Part shown: positions 1 through 7,963 of the stretch, one piece after another
Layout: every line of letters starts with the position of its first letter
Position numbering within the stretch: the stretch's first letter is position 1
Assembly (NCBI GenBank): GCA_036796435.1
Contig: DAIRCY010000027.1
Span: forward strand, 1 to 29,201
Reading direction: 5' to 3'
DNA from: JAJYVT01 sp036796435
GTDB taxonomy: Bacteria > Actinomycetota > Acidimicrobiia > Acidimicrobiales > RAAP-2
DNA length: 29,201 nt
Notes under the pieces: model-generated
The model's database searches: none
Told to the model about the DNA's origin: nothing
What the model saw: only the letters and a program-made list of their open reading frames with translations
Program-made: the position numbers and the translations under genes

Positions 1-283
1 CGGGGTCCGAGGCGGTCGTCACGACGCCGGCGGGCTTGTTCAACAGGTAGTAGACGAGGTCAGGAGCGACCGGGACGGGGACCCCGTCCACAGCCACCAC
101 GTCGACGCGGGGGTCCACACGCTGGCCGACGTGGGCCGCCGCGCCGTTGACCGTCACGCGCCCTTCGGCGACCAGGTCGTCGCAGACCCGCCGGCTCCCC
201 GCTCCTGCGCGGGCGAGGACCTTCTGGAGCCGCTCCCCGTCGGGGGCGGCCGCGGGCTGGGGCCGCTCAGTCCCCCGAGGCAT
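1..283 (-). CDS. rluB: RluB-type 23S rRNA pseudouridine synthase, N-terminal part
   Basis: The gene runs off the left edge, so only the first 94 residues are visible. Residues about 17-70 form an S4 RNA-binding domain (ERLQKVLARAGAGSRR..., then GRVTVNGAAAHVGQRVDP). They are followed by the YYLLNKPAGVVTT stretch that opens the catalytic domain of the RsuA/RluB/RluE family. These enzymes isomerise a uridine in rRNA; the catalytic Asp lies outside the window. The ATG at 283 overlaps the end of scpB by 17 bp, and scpA-scpB-rluB is a conserved order in Actinobacteria and Firmicutes. The N-terminal Pro/Ala-rich tail is typical of high-GC members. RluB rather than another family member is inferred from context, since the specificity region is missing. 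Confidence 0.82.
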   Translation of the reverse strand, partial: MPRGTERPQPAAAPDGERLQKVLARAGAGSRRVCDDLVAEGRVTVNGAAAHVGQRVDPRVDVVAVDGVPVPVAPDLVYYLLNKPAGVVTTASDP

Positions 284-944
284 CGACGCCGGCCCCGACT
301 GTGCCGGTGTCGGCTGTGCCGGTGCCGGCTGTGCCGGTGCCGGCCGCGGATGTCCCGGCGGCCACGTCAGGAGTCCCGGCGCCGCCCGGCCGGAGCCGCT
401 CCTCGAGCTCGGCGGCGACCTCCACCCCCGGCAGGAAGTCCTCGACCGGCGGCAGCTGCGCCACGTTGTCGAGGCCGAGGCGCTCCAAGAAGAGGTCGGT
501 GGTGCCGTACATGATGGGCTGGCCGGGGCCGTCGGCGCGGCCCACCGCCACGATGTACCCGCGCTGTTCGAGAAGACGGACCACGCCGTCGGCGTTCACC
601 CCCCGCAGCGCGCCGATCTGGGCGCGCGAGACCGGCTGGCGGTACGCCACGATCGCCAGCGTCTCGAGGGCCGCCGTCGACAGGCGGTGCGAGACGTCGC
701 GGTTGGCGAAGCGCTCGACGTAGGGGGCGAGGTCCGGGTGCGTCTGGTAGCGGTAGCCGCCGGCGACCCGGGCGAGGACGAAGCCGCGGCGCTCCTCGAG
801 GTAGAAGCCGGCGAGCCGCTCGCAGGCGGCCTCGACCCGGTCGACCGGTTCTTCGACCAGCTCGGCCAGCAGCCCGGGTGGGACGGGTTCCACCGCCACC
901 ATCACGACGGCTTCGATGGCGCGGATGAGCTCTGCCTCGTTCAT
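267..944 (-). CDS. scpB: Segregation and condensation protein ScpB
   Basis: A 225-residue ScpB, the winged-helix kleisin partner that binds ScpA and Smc in bacterial condensin and helps compact and segregate replicated origins. The body up to about residue 185 has the tandem winged-helix pattern with the family stretch LSTAALETLAIVAYRQPVSRAQIGALRGVNADGVVRLLEQRGYI. The last 40 residues are a low-complexity Gly/Thr/Ala tail (repeated AGTGTA/ADTGT units) that is unlikely to be folded. The ATG at 944 lies 36 bp after the scpA stop, on the same strand. The 3' end overlaps the start of the pseudouridine synthase, so the three genes are probably one transcript. Confidence 0.93.
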   Translation of the reverse strand: MNEAELIRAIEAVVMVAVEPVPPGLLAELVEEPVDRVEAACERLAGFYLEERRGFVLARVAGGYRYQTHPDLAPYVERFANRDVSHRLSTAALETLAIVAYRQPVSRAQIGALRGVNADGVVRLLEQRGYIVAVGRADGPGQPIMYGTTDLFLERLGLDNVAQLPPVEDFLPGVEVAAELEERLRPGGAGTPDVAAGTSAAGTGTAGTGTADTGTVGAGVDASGD

Positions 945-980
945 GCGGCCTCGTTCAAGAGCCGGCCCCCACCGCGGCGG

Positions 981-1805
981 TCACCCCTCGTACTCGTCCG
1001 CGCCGATGAGCGCCTCGACCATCGGATGGTCCTCCCCGACCCACTCCACCTCGAGGTCGCCGAACCGCTCGGCCTGGCCGAGCTGCACCTTGCCGAGCTT
1101 GCACAGCTCGAGGAGGGCGAGGAAGTGCACGATGACCTCGATCCGCGTGGCGAGGTGCGCGGTCAGCTCCCTGAACGAGACCGTGCCCCGGCCCGGGAGC
1201 GCCCCCGCGAGGTCCTGGACGGTCTCTGACACCGTGACCGTGTCCACGGTGACGTGGGAAAGGTCCACCTGCGGCGCAGGTCGCTCTGCGGTCGCCCGGA
1301 GGTACGCCTGGGCGAGCCGGACGGGGGTCACCCCGGCGAGCAGGTCCGGGGCGTGCACGACGAAGCCGTCGTCGAGCCCTGCTTCACGTGCGACGGAGCG
1401 GGCCGCGTGCTCGGAGAGGAGGACGAAGGCGTCCGCGGCCGCCGCGTACGCCCGGCACTCGAGCAGCCTCGACAAGAGGAGGTCGCGCTCCTCCCAGCCG
1501 GCGAGCTCCTCGTCCCCATCGACGTCGTCGGGACCCGGGAGGAGCCGCTGGGACTTGATCTCGAGGAGGATCGCTGCCATCAGCAGGAAGTGCGAGCGCG
1601 CGTCGAGCGACACTGTCTCGGGATGCTCCCGCAGCACCTCGACGAAGCCGTCGACGACCGGGGCGAGGGGTATCTCCAAGATGTCCACCTCGTGGCAGTT
1701 CACGAGGTGGACGAGCAGGTCGATCGGCCCCTCGAAGGCGGGGGTCGAGACGTGCGGCGACGGCCCGGAGAGGGGCTGCAGGGGCGTTGTGACGACGGCG
1801 GTCAC
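981..1805 (-). CDS. scpA: Segregation and condensation protein ScpA
   Basis: A 274-residue kleisin, ScpA, which bridges Smc heads and binds ScpB. The N-terminal signature is clear: FEGPIDLLVHLVNCHEVDILEIPLAPVVDGFV, followed by SHFLLMAAILLEIKSQRLLP. The C-terminal winged helix runs through FRELTAHLATRIEVIVHFLALLELCKLGKVQLGQ. The start chosen is the GTG at 1805, giving VTAVVTTPLQPLSG... just before the conserved core. The open frame continues upstream to 2204, but that part is only the antisense of the neighbouring cyclase gene. The gene starts 55 bp after the cyclase stop. In mycobacteria a ParA-like gene (Rv1708) occupies the position just upstream of scpA. Confidence 0.93.
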   Translation of the reverse strand: MTAVVTTPLQPLSGPSPHVSTPAFEGPIDLLVHLVNCHEVDILEIPLAPVVDGFVEVLREHPETVSLDARSHFLLMAAILLEIKSQRLLPGPDDVDGDEELAGWEERDLLLSRLLECRAYAAAADAFVLLSEHAARSVAREAGLDDGFVVHAPDLLAGVTPVRLAQAYLRATAERPAPQVDLSHVTVDTVTVSETVQDLAGALPGRGTVSFRELTAHLATRIEVIVHFLALLELCKLGKVQLGQAERFGDLEVEWVGEDHPMVEALIGADEYEG

Positions 1806-1860
1806 CCGTTCGACGTTACCAACCGCCTTCCCGCCGGCGGCGCATGGTCGTCCTTGCTGG

Positions 1861-4800
1861 TCAGCGCGCCGCGACCGGCGCGATGCCGTGCGCGCGCTCC
1901 CGCAGTGGCGGGCAGTCCAAGTTGGCGGCGAGCTCGTCTGCCTCTTCGAGCAGCGCGGCCGTGTCCCCGCCTTGCCGGGCGCGCACCTCGGCGACGTCGG
2001 CGAGGGCGTGAGCGAGCTGGTAGGGATTCCCCGCCTCACGGAGCCCTGCGATCGCCCGCTCGAGCAGGTCGTCCGCCCCGGCTTCGTGCACGTCCGCGGC
2101 GCGGAGCGCCTCGAGCAACGCCCGCTCGGCGCGCAGGACGGGAGGCACGTGTCCGGCGGGGTACGCGTCGAGCATGGTGGCGAGCTCCTCGAGCACATCG
2201 GCACGGCCGAGCCGCCGCGCCGCGCGGGCGGCGAGCGGCCACGCCCAGCGCTGGGTCTCGTAACTCAGGCCGAGCTCGACCCGGGTTGCGAGCACCTCGA
2301 GCGACCGCTCGATCGCCCGGGCGTGGTCGCCCTCGCACGTCGCGACGATCGCGGCCAGGAGCTCGATCGACGAGCGCGCCTGGACGTCCTGGCTCCTCCA
2401 CGAGCCCAACGCGCCGAGAGATCCGGCTGCGCTCGCGGTGTCGCCACGGAGCCCTGCGAGCACCCCGGCCATCCACCGCAGGACCGGCTCCTCCAGCCGG
2501 TCCTCGGTCAACGTGCGTTGCACGACCGAGTCGGCCTCGACCCACTTTCCCTGCTCCAGCAGCGCGATCGCGAGGTTGGCCACCGAGGTGCCGAGCACCC
2601 GGCGCACGCCGGTCCGCCGGCCGTGCTCGAGCGCCGAGCGCGCCGCGCGCTCCGCGGCGGCGGGGTCCGTCGCCGCGAATTCGTTCGAAAGGTTCAGCTG
2701 GGCGATCGCGAACAGCCGGTAGTCGCCCGCCCGCTCGGCGAGCTGTGCAGCCGTCTCGAAGTACGCCACCGCCTCCGCGCCGCGGTTCGCCACCGAGGCG
2801 GCGATCCCCTTCGAGCTGAACAACGGAGCGAGCTCGTCGGCGGCGACGCCGAGCGCCTGGGCGAGGGCGAGCGCCTCTGTGATCGCACGCATGCCCTCGT
2901 GGAAGTCTCCGGTGAAGGTGGCGTGCTGCGCGAGGGCCCGCAGCGCTCGCACCGTGTCCACGTCGGGGTCTTCGCGCAGCACGTCGAGGGCAGCGAGGAG
3001 CTCGGCGAGATCCCCGTCGGTCCGGCGGAGCCCTGCTTGCGCGACCACCTTCAGGACGCGGCTGCGGGCGACGCCGCGCGGGTTGTCCTGTGCGACGTAG
3101 CGATCGATCGCCGCACCGGCGAGGGCGACGGCCCGCTCGATGTCGCCGTGGTCGTTGGCGGCCCTGGACGCCCGTTCGAGGAGCCCAGGGGCGCGCTCGT
3201 GCGGCGCGATCGACGCCGCAGCCTCGAACCCTTCGGCCGCACGGCCGAGCGCACCGGCCTGCTCGGCACGTTCGGCACCTCGGACCAGGAAGTCGAGGGC
3301 GGTCGCGGAGATGTCCGCGGCGTCGGCGTCGTCCGGCGCGGCCGCAAGTGCGTCCAGGTAGTGCCGTGCGATGGCGTCGGCGATCTCCTCGCCGTCGTTG
3401 GCGAAGGTGTTCCGGAGGTGCCGGGCGACGGCGAGGTGCCCTGCCTTGCGGTCCCTCTTCGAGAGCGTCTCGTAGGCGACCTGCCGCAGCATCTCCTGGC
3501 TGAAGTGGTACGCGCCGCGCTCGGGTGAGAGCGGATCCGCCGAGACCTGCAACACGTCGCGGCGGACGAGCTCGGCGAGCGCGCCCTCGACGGTCGCACC
3601 GTCCCCGCCTGAGACTGCGACGACCGCCTCCTTCGGGAAACTGGTGCCCACGAGGCTCGCGGCCGCCGCGATCGCGCGGACGTCGTGGGGAAGCGCGTCC
3701 AGGCGCCCCGCGAGCAACGCATGCAGCGAGTCCGGCACGGTGAGGTCACCGAGCGACCCGGTGAGCCTGTAGCTGTCGCCGTCGCGTGCGACGACGCCCC
3801 GGTCGATGAGCGACCGGATGGTCTCGACCGCGAAGAGCGGAACGCCCTGCGCTCGGGCCGTGATCGCCGCGCGGGCGTCATCGGGCATGCCGGGGACGAG
3901 GGAGTCGACGAGCGTCGCCATCGACGCGTCGTCCAAGGGGTCGAGCGTGAGCGCTGAGCGGTTGCGTCCCATCGCGAAGCCGCCGTCCAGCGCGTCGCGG
4001 CCCGGGCGTGCGAAGAGCACGACGAAGATCGGGAGGTCCCTCGTCCAGTCGACGAGATGCTCGAAAAAGGCCAGGAGGCTCTCGTCGGCATGGTGTGCGT
4101 CCTCCACGAGCAGGAGGACCGGCACGATCTGGCCGAGGCGCTCGAAGAACAGCCGCCAGCCCGCGAACAGCTCCTCGGTCGAAAGGATCACCTTCGACTC
4201 GCTCGCGTAGGGCACGCCGAGCAGACGCGAGAGCCGGACGCCGACGTACTCGCGCTCGGCGGGGTCCTCGACGTAGCGGACGAGCCCCTCGTGCAGCCTC
4301 GCGGCGGCGACGTCCTGGGAGTCCTCCTCGGCGATGCCGAAGCGCTGACGGACGATTTCGGCGAGCGCCCAGAACGTGACGCCCTCTCCGTAGGAGAGAC
4401 AGCGGCCACGGTGCCACAGCACCGTGTCGGCGATCCCGTCGATGTACTTCTCGAACTCCCAGCCGAGGCGGGACTTGCCCACACCGGCCGGTCCGGAGAC
4501 CACCACGAGGCGGGGCGTGAGCCGCTCGACGGACGCGTGGAACAGATCCTTCAGGGCGCGCAGTTCGACGTCGCGCCCGGTGAACGGCGCTTCGAGCCCG
4601 TCGGCGCGCTGTTTGCCCCCGATGCCCGACAGCACCCGCAGCACCCGGTGGAGCCGCTCGGGTGCATCCTTGCCCTTGAGCTGGTGGATGCCGGCGTCGG
4701 CGAACGCGATGGCCTGCTCGGTGAGCCGGCGGGTCGCGTCGTCGACCAGCACGGTGCCCGCCTCGGCCGCGGCCTGCACCCTCGCAGCCGTGTTGACCGC

Positions 4801-5379
4801 GTCCCCGGCCACCATCCCCTCGCCCGTCGCGCCGAGGGTCACCGCCACTTCGCCCGTGACGAGCCCGGCCCGTGCGGCGAGTCCCGGTGCATCGACCTCG
4901 CCGCCGAGCACCGACACGGCCGTCACGAGCTCGAGTGCGGCCCGCACCGCGCGCTCGGTGTCGTCTTCGTCCGCGACCGGGGTACCCCACACCGCCATCA
5001 CCGCATCGCCGATGAACTTCTCCACGACGCCGCCGTAGCGGGCGATGACCTGGCGGGCCACCTCGAAGTAACGGGACAGCAGCTCACGGACTTGCTCGGG
5101 GTCGCGGTGCTCGGAGAGCGGCGTGAAGCCGACGAGATCCGCGAAGAGGACCGAGCACACTCGACGTTCGGCGACCGGCTCACGCGGCGCCGCGGGACCG
5201 CCTGGGGCCGAGGAGACGCCTGGACTGGAAAGCGGAGCACCGCAGTTCATGCAGAAGCGCTTCCCCGGCTCGAGAGTCACGCCGCACGCCGGGCACGCCG
5301 GCTCGAGCGGGGCGCCGCAATCGCCGCAGAACCGGGCGGACTCGGGACTCTCGGCGCCGCACCCCCCGCACTTCTGCAT
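1861..5379 (-). CDS. Zinc-ribbon class III adenylate/guanylate cyclase with AAA-type ATPase and helical-repeat region
   Basis: A 1172-residue multidomain regulator. Two zinc ribbons come first (Cys 4/7/18/21 and 29/32/43/46), then a class III cyclase domain at about 70-245. Metal-binding Asp81 (FADLVGF) and Asp125 (FIGDAVMAVWG), Lys121, Asn196 and Arg200 (NTAAR) are present. The second base-selecting position, usually Asp or Thr, aligns with Met189, so substrate choice is uncertain. An ATPase domain follows, with a P-loop at 296-303 (GPAGVGKS) and LLLVEDAHHADESLL as the likely Walker B. The C-terminal 500 residues are Ala-rich helical repeats of TPR type. I see no DNA-binding domain at the end and no membrane segment. 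This architecture is common in Actinobacteria, usually without known input. It stands alone between trpS (divergent) and scpA. Confidence 0.9.
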   Translation of the reverse strand: MQKCGGCGAESPESARFCGDCGAPLEPACPACGVTLEPGKRFCMNCGAPLSSPGVSSAPGGPAAPREPVAERRVCSVLFADLVGFTPLSEHRDPEQVRELLSRYFEVARQVIARYGGVVEKFIGDAVMAVWGTPVADEDDTERAVRAALELVTAVSVLGGEVDAPGLAARAGLVTGEVAVTLGATGEGMVAGDAVNTAARVQAAAEAGTVLVDDATRRLTEQAIAFADAGIHQLKGKDAPERLHRVLRVLSGIGGKQRADGLEAPFTGRDVELRALKDLFHASVERLTPRLVVVSGPAGVGKSRLGWEFEKYIDGIADTVLWHRGRCLSYGEGVTFWALAEIVRQRFGIAEEDSQDVAAARLHEGLVRYVEDPAEREYVGVRLSRLLGVPYASESKVILSTEELFAGWRLFFERLGQIVPVLLLVEDAHHADESLLAFFEHLVDWTRDLPIFVVLFARPGRDALDGGFAMGRNRSALTLDPLDDASMATLVDSLVPGMPDDARAAITARAQGVPLFAVETIRSLIDRGVVARDGDSYRLTGSLGDLTVPDSLHALLAGRLDALPHDVRAIAAAASLVGTSFPKEAVVAVSGGDGATVEGALAELVRRDVLQVSADPLSPERGAYHFSQEMLRQVAYETLSKRDRKAGHLAVARHLRNTFANDGEEIADAIARHYLDALAAAPDDADAADISATALDFLVRGAERAEQAGALGRAAEGFEAAASIAPHERAPGLLERASRAANDHGDIERAVALAGAAIDRYVAQDNPRGVARSRVLKVVAQAGLRRTDGDLAELLAALDVLREDPDVDTVRALRALAQHATFTGDFHEGMRAITEALALAQALGVAADELAPLFSSKGIAASVANRGAEAVAYFETAAQLAERAGDYRLFAIAQLNLSNEFAATDPAAAERAARSALEHGRRTGVRRVLGTSVANLAIALLEQGKWVEADSVVQRTLTEDRLEEPVLRWMAGVLAGLRGDTASAAGSLGALGSWRSQDVQARSSIELLAAIVATCEGDHARAIERSLEVLATRVELGLSYETQRWAWPLAARAARRLGRADVLEELATMLDAYPAGHVPPVLRAERALLEALRAADVHEAGADDLLERAIAGLREAGNPYQLAHALADVAEVRARQGGDTAALLEEADELAANLDCPPLRERAHGIAPVAAR

Positions 5380-5447
5380 CGCGAAAGCATGCCACCCGGC
5401 GACGCCGGACGATCGATACGACCCGCGGGCACGGGTCCATCACCCTG

Positions 5448-5467
5448 CCCCCCCCCCCCCCCCCCCC
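5448..5467. repeat. Poly-C tract of 20 bases in the cyclase/trpS divergent spacer
   Basis: Twenty consecutive C residues lie in the 105-bp spacer between the divergent cyclase gene and trpS, ending 17 bases before the trpS ATG. A run this long is prone to slippage in replication and in sequencing, so its true length is uncertain. It sits where the trpS ribosome-binding site or leader should be, and no good purine-rich Shine-Dalgarno sequence is visible there on the plus strand. Confidence 0.9.
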
Positions 5468-5484
5468 GCCTACCATGACCAGCC

Positions 5485-6465
5485 ATGCAGCGCGTGCTCT
5501 CGGGCGTGAAGCCCTCCGGAGACTTCCACCTCGGCAACTACATCGGCGCGTTCCGCCAATGGGTCGCCGACCAGCACGACCACGACCCGCTGTACTGCGT
5601 GGTGGACCTGCACGCCCTCACCGAGGAGATCGAGCCGGCCTACCTCCGCCAGAAGTCCTTCGAGGCGGCCGTGAACCTGCTCGCGGTGGGGCTCGACCCC
5701 GAGCTCTCCACGATCTTCGTCCAGAGCCAGGTCCCGGAGCACACGCGCCTCACCTGGCTCCTCGAGTGCACGGCGACGATGGGCGAGCTGCGGCGTATGA
5801 CCCAGTTCAAGGCGAAGGCGGAGGCCCAGGAGGCAGCCAGGGTCGGCTTGTTCACGTACCCGGTGCTGATGGCGGGCGACATCCTCGTCTACCAGGCGCA
5901 CCGGGTGCCCGTGGGCGACGACCAGCGCCAGCACCTCGAGCTCGCCCGGGACCTCGCCCAGCGCTTCAACAACCGCTACGGCGAGCTGTTCGTGGTCCCC
6001 GAGGCTGCGGTCCCCACGGTGGGAGCACGGGTGATGGACCTCCAGCACCCGGACAGGAAGATGTCCAAGAGCGTCGACTCACCCGTCGGGACGATCGACA
6101 TCCTGGACGACCCCGCGGACATCGAGCGGAAGGTGAGAAAGGCGGTGACCGACACCGACGGCGAGATGCGCTACGACCCGGTCGCCAAGCCGGGACTGGC
6201 GAACCTCCTCGAGCTGCTCGGCGCCGCGACCGGCCACACGCCCGACGTCATCGCCGGGAAGTACGACCGCTACGGGGACCTGAAGAAGGACCTCGCCGAC
6301 GCGCTCGTCGAGCTGCTCTCGCCCGTGCGCAAGCGGGCGTCGGAGCTCACCGCGGACCCCGGCGCCGTCCACGAGGTGCTCGCGGCGGGGGCGGCGCGGG
6401 CGCACGAGATCGCTGCGGCCACCTACGCGCGTGCCGCCGAGGCGGTCGGCCTGCTCACGCCGTAG
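5485..6465 (+). CDS. trpS: Tryptophan--tRNA ligase
   Basis: A 326-residue class Ic aminoacyl-tRNA synthetase that charges tRNA-Trp in the cytoplasm. The HIGH-type motif appears as HLGN at residues 15-18 (SGVKPSGDFHLGNYIGA). The KMSKS loop is intact at 192-196 (DRKMSKSVDSP). The GDDQRQHLELARDLAQRFN segment is the family's tryptophan/AMP-binding region. Length matches the bacterial norm of about 330. The ATG at 5485 is chosen because it directly precedes the conserved QRVLSGVKPSG; an ATG at 5475 is out of frame. It converges with the M50 protease gene, whose stop is 7 bp beyond the trpS stop. The 20-C run just upstream may affect expression. Confidence 0.96.
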   Translation: MQRVLSGVKPSGDFHLGNYIGAFRQWVADQHDHDPLYCVVDLHALTEEIEPAYLRQKSFEAAVNLLAVGLDPELSTIFVQSQVPEHTRLTWLLECTATMGELRRMTQFKAKAEAQEAARVGLFTYPVLMAGDILVYQAHRVPVGDDQRQHLELARDLAQRFNNRYGELFVVPEAAVPTVGARVMDLQHPDRKMSKSVDSPVGTIDILDDPADIERKVRKAVTDTDGEMRYDPVAKPGLANLLELLGAATGHTPDVIAGKYDRYGDLKKDLADALVELLSPVRKRASELTADPGAVHEVLAAGAARAHEIAAATYARAAEAVGLLTP

Positions 6466-6472
6466 TGGGCGC

Positions 6473-7462
6473 TCACACCGCGTGGACGAGGTGCGCCCAC
6501 CATGTGAGGAGATCTGTCACGACCCGCTGGATGGGGCTCGTGTGGGCGAACGACATCAGCATCAGCGCGCCGATGATGACGATCATCCCGAAGGGGCGAA
6601 GGCGAAGGTAGCCCGGCCACCACGACCTCGGCAGCAGCCGCTCGATGAGCGCCGACCCGTCGAGCGGCGGGATGGGGATGAGGTTGAAGCACGCCACCCA
6701 CAAGTTGATGAAGCCTGCATAGAAGAGGATCCGCGCGCCGAGCGATGTCACGACGGGACCGACGTGTCCAACCGCGAAGATCAGGTAGAAGGCACCGCCG
6801 CAGATCGCGGCGAGGAGGATGTTCGTCAGTGGCCCGGCGAGCGCCACGAGGACGCCCTGGTTGCGCGGGCTCCGCAGCCTGCTGACGTTGACCGGGACCG
6901 GCTTCGCCCAGCCGAACCAGCCGACCCCTGCGAGCACCGTGATGATCGGCACGATGATCGTCCCCAGGAGTGTGACGTGGCGGATCGGGTTGAGGCTGAT
7001 GCGGCCGGCGCGCTTGGCGGTGTCGTCGCCGCACCACAGCGCGACGACCCCGTGGGCGACCTCGTGCAGCATCACCGAGGGAATCAGCGCGCAGAAGACG
7101 ATGATCTCCGTCGATGTGATGCGGTGGCTCCGGTAGAGGATCGCGCCGATGGCGACGAGCACGATGAGCCAGACGAGCGAGCGTGAGCCACCCGGGCGCC
7201 CGGGGGGTGACGCGGGCGCTCCCCCACCGCCGGGAGGCCGCTGCGCCACGTACGGTGTGTGGAAGGCGTGCTGCCGGCCGTTCGGGGCGTAGGGCGGCGC
7301 TCCATAGGGCGGCGCTCCGGTGGCCGGCGCTCCGGGTGGCGGCGCTCCGGGGGACGGCGGATAGCCCGGAGGCGGGTACGCCCTCGGATCGAACGGGGGA
7401 CGGTCCCCGGGTGAAGGCGGCGGGGACGGGTCCTCGGGTGCCGAGGGCGGCTCGGCGCTCAA
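6473..7462 (-). CDS. M50-family site-2-type membrane metalloprotease
   Basis: A 329-residue integral membrane protease. The zinc motif HEVAH is at residues 133-137 inside a hydrophobic segment, and the third ligand region is IPIPPLDGSALIERLLP near the C-terminus. About six hydrophobic segments are visible from residue 96 on. The first 90 residues are a cytoplasmic-looking Pro/Gly/Ala tail with repeated GAPPxGAPP units. Family members cut membrane-embedded or membrane-near substrates, but the substrate here is unknown. The start appears to be TTG at 7462, 4 bp after the DksA-like gene's stop, so the two are probably cotranscribed. An internal start after the Pro-rich tail cannot be excluded. 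M50 genes near trpS and scpAB are a familiar arrangement in Gram-positive genomes. Confidence 0.88.
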   Translation of the reverse strand: MSAEPPSAPEDPSPPPSPGDRPPFDPRAYPPPGYPPSPGAPPPGAPATGAPPYGAPPYAPNGRQHAFHTPYVAQRPPGGGGAPASPPGRPGGSRSLVWLIVLVAIGAILYRSHRITSTEIIVFCALIPSVMLHEVAHGVVALWCGDDTAKRAGRISLNPIRHVTLLGTIIVPIITVLAGVGWFGWAKPVPVNVSRLRSPRNQGVLVALAGPLTNILLAAICGGAFYLIFAVGHVGPVVTSLGARILFYAGFINLWVACFNLIPIPPLDGSALIERLLPRSWWPGYLRLRPFGMIVIIGALMLMSFAHTSPIQRVVTDLLTWWAHLVHAV

Positions 7463-7466
7463 CGCC

Positions 7467-7814
7467 CTACTGCTTCGAGGCGCAGGCGATGCAGCGACGT
7501 GCCGCAGGCTTCGCCTCGAGACGAGCCGGCCCGATCTGCTGGCCGCAGCGCTCGCAGACGCCGTAGGTGCCCTTGTCGAGCCGGTCGATCGCCGCTTCGA
7601 CTTCGGCGAGGGCTTCCCGTAGCTGGCCGGCGAGCACCTCGGCCTCGCCCCGCTCGGCGGTCACCTGGCTCGTGTCGGCGAAGTTCGAGTCGTACTTGAG
7701 GCCGCCCTCTTCGCCGAAGCCCAGCTCAGCGAGCTGGGCGCGGAGATCCGCCCGCTCGGCCTCGAGGAGCCCGCGGTAGTCGACGTCCGTTTCCGCGGCG
7801 GCATCACCGGCCAT
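7467..7814 (-). CDS. DksA/TraR-family C4 zinc-finger protein
   Basis: A 115-residue protein with an N-terminal helical region (about 10-80) rich in Ala, Glu and Arg. A four-cysteine zinc finger follows: Cys87, Cys90, Cys108, Cys111, spaced C-x2-C-x17-C-x2-C. This is the layout of the DksA/TraR family, whose E. coli member binds RNA polymerase through the secondary channel. The E. coli DksA tip motif DPIDRA is not evident; the equivalent loop reads YDSNFADTSQVTAERGE, as in many actinobacterial relatives of unknown role. The ATG at 7814 has no clear Shine-Dalgarno sequence. The M50 protease gene follows 4 bp downstream. Polymerase binding is a family inference only. Confidence 0.87.
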   Translation of the reverse strand: MAGDAAAETDVDYRGLLEAERADLRAQLAELGFGEEGGLKYDSNFADTSQVTAERGEAEVLAGQLREALAEVEAAIDRLDKGTYGVCERCGQQIGPARLEAKPAARRCIACASKQ

Positions 7815-7862
7815 GGGGGGAGCCTAGACGTCGGTACCGCCCCGGCGGCCCCGGGTCACGTC

Positions 7863-7874
7863 GCAGACGTCTGC
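7863..7874. promoter_or_regulatory. Perfect 12-bp palindrome upstream of the DksA-like gene
   Basis: GCAGACGTCTGC reads identically on both strands. It lies 49 bp upstream of the DksA/TraR-like start in the 149-bp spacer below xerD. It could be an operator for a dimeric regulator. A 12-bp palindrome in GC-rich DNA can also occur by chance, and no T-tail follows it, so a terminator is unlikely. Confidence 0.3.
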
Positions 7875-7963
7875 AACCTGTATGCGGGACGCCCTGGTCG
7901 CCACGATGCCGCGGGTGCGACCCCCCGGCACCGGGCCCGTCCGACGCGAAGCCGTCGGCTCCT

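Noticed and set aside
6463..6475. Bidirectional terminator between trpS and the M50 protease gene
   Set aside because: The convergent stops are only 7 bp apart and no stem-loop with T-run is visible across them.
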